In this document: positions 63,730 through 64,000 of the stretch, in pieces
How the letters are laid out: every line of letters starts with the position of its first letter
How positions within the stretch are numbered: position 1 is the first letter of the stretch
Assembly: GCF_947495995.1 (NCBI RefSeq)
Contig: NZ_CANMAX010000005.1
Span: forward strand, 1-64,000
DNA length: 64,000 nt
DNA from: an uncultured Tenacibaculum sp.
GTDB taxonomy: Bacteria; Bacteroidota; Bacteroidia; Flavobacteriales; Flavobacteriaceae
Direction: 5' to 3'
The notes under the pieces: generated by a model
Database searches by the model: none
Seen by the model: only the letters and a program-made list of their open reading frames with translations
Told to the model about the DNA's origin: nothing
Translations under genes and position numbers: made by a program

Positions 63730-64000
63730 TTATTTCTTAATAATCCTTCTAGATGCTACGCGTCCCTCCGAATTTGTTACTTTAAGTATATAAATTCCGC
63801 TTACCAAACTAGATAGATTCATCTTTTTCTCTTTTGTTTCTAACACCTTTTTCCCTACAATACTATACAAAACAACTTTCTTTATATCATAACCCGTTGT
63901 TACTTTAATATTTAAGATATCTGAAGTTGGTATAGGATATATTTTTACTTCTTTATTAAACTCTTCATCAACAACACTAGCCGTTACTGCACTAAACATT
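63730..64000 (-). CDS. T9SS C-terminal sorting domain protein, 5' end outside window
   Basis: The last 89 codons are a type A sorting domain: KIYPIPTSDILNIKVTTGYDIKKVVLYSIVGKKVLETKEKK ... GIYILKVTNSEGRVASRRIIKK-like (given in parts). The run MFSAVTAS before it looks like the end of a signal peptide, so the whole protein may be little more than signal plus sorting domain, or a longer protein that continues to the right. An ATG at 63999 is more likely internal than the true start. Confidence 0.75.
   Translation of the reverse strand, partial: MFSAVTASVVDEEFNKEVKIYPIPTSDILNIKVTTGYDIKKVVLYSIVGKKVLETKEKKMNLSSLVSGIYILKVTNSEGRVASRRIIKK

Noticed and set aside
63657..63740. A 27-codon rightward frame ending in a hydrophobic stretch
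   Set aside because: Too short, overlaps the end of the T9SS gene and lacks a clear promoter or start support.

Overview
The window is AT-rich (roughly one third G+C by eye) and reads as a chromosomal segment of a marine-type Flavobacteriaceae bacterium, plausibly Tenacibaculum or a close relative. The support is: type IX secretion (T9SS) C-terminal sorting domains, families largely confined to Bacteroidota (DUF4834, DUF5683, DUF6428, WbqC, YfhO), promoter boxes of the Bacteroidetes form TAnnTTTG, few Shine-Dalgarno sites, and frequent TTG starts in tightly packed genes. I saw no rRNA, tRNA, CRISPR array, phage or insertion sequence.

Layout. 1-4559 is the 5' part of a giant secreted T9SS-type protein (leftward, cut by the window edge). 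5-10 kb: cysteine desulfurase, Smr protein, an ArsC-like phosphatase, two tandem PPK2 polyphosphate kinases and an LpxR-like outer-membrane protein. 10.3-15 kb: dnaN, then a subtilisin-like T9SS protease coupled to an unknown lipoprotein, and a second unknown lipoprotein. 15.2-20.4 kb: a housekeeping run parA-parB-DUF5683-dapB-lepB-wbqC, followed by twin Crp-like regulators. 21.7-25.7 kb: a leftward flippase/glycosyltransferase cluster. 25.9-34.9 kb: a TPR-AraC regulator, YfhO, a beta-barrel protein with a highly charged tail, an acetyltransferase-like protein with rsmE, and a membrane AraC regulator. 34.9-35.3 kb is an intergenic region holding two look-alike small-RNA units. 35.3-42.4 kb: DUF4159, GNAT, Crp, a GH3/serine hydrolase fusion, an exonuclease and a third PPK2. 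42.5-45.4 kb: DUF1223, a flavodoxin-like protein and an ArsR-controlled arsenic-type operon without a pump. 45.5-47.9 kb: small lipoprotein, type II NADH dehydrogenase, hypothetical.

47.8-58.5 kb is an envelope-stress-like module. A LexA/S24-type XRE regulator is transcribed divergently from genes for a chaperone-like protein, PspA, a YqiJ-like membrane protein, a flotillin, a 1618-residue AAA ATPase and a small membrane protein. Four copies of an [T/A]GCTAAT motif lie around the divergent promoter. 58.5-64 kb is more fluid: a frameshifted lipoprotein gene, palindromic repeats, a decayed fragment of a second yjbQ gene, a divergent LytS/LytTR two-component pair, a 60-residue double-glycine-leader peptide with four cysteines, intact yjbQ, and the 3' end of another T9SS cargo gene.

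The best candidates for undescribed biology are the tandem small-RNA units at 34938-35302 with a shared operator at matching distance from their -7 boxes, the LytS/LytTR plus GG-leader peptide locus, and the XRE-controlled PspA/flotillin/AAA module. All functional calls rest on reading translated sequence and motifs; no database search was run.
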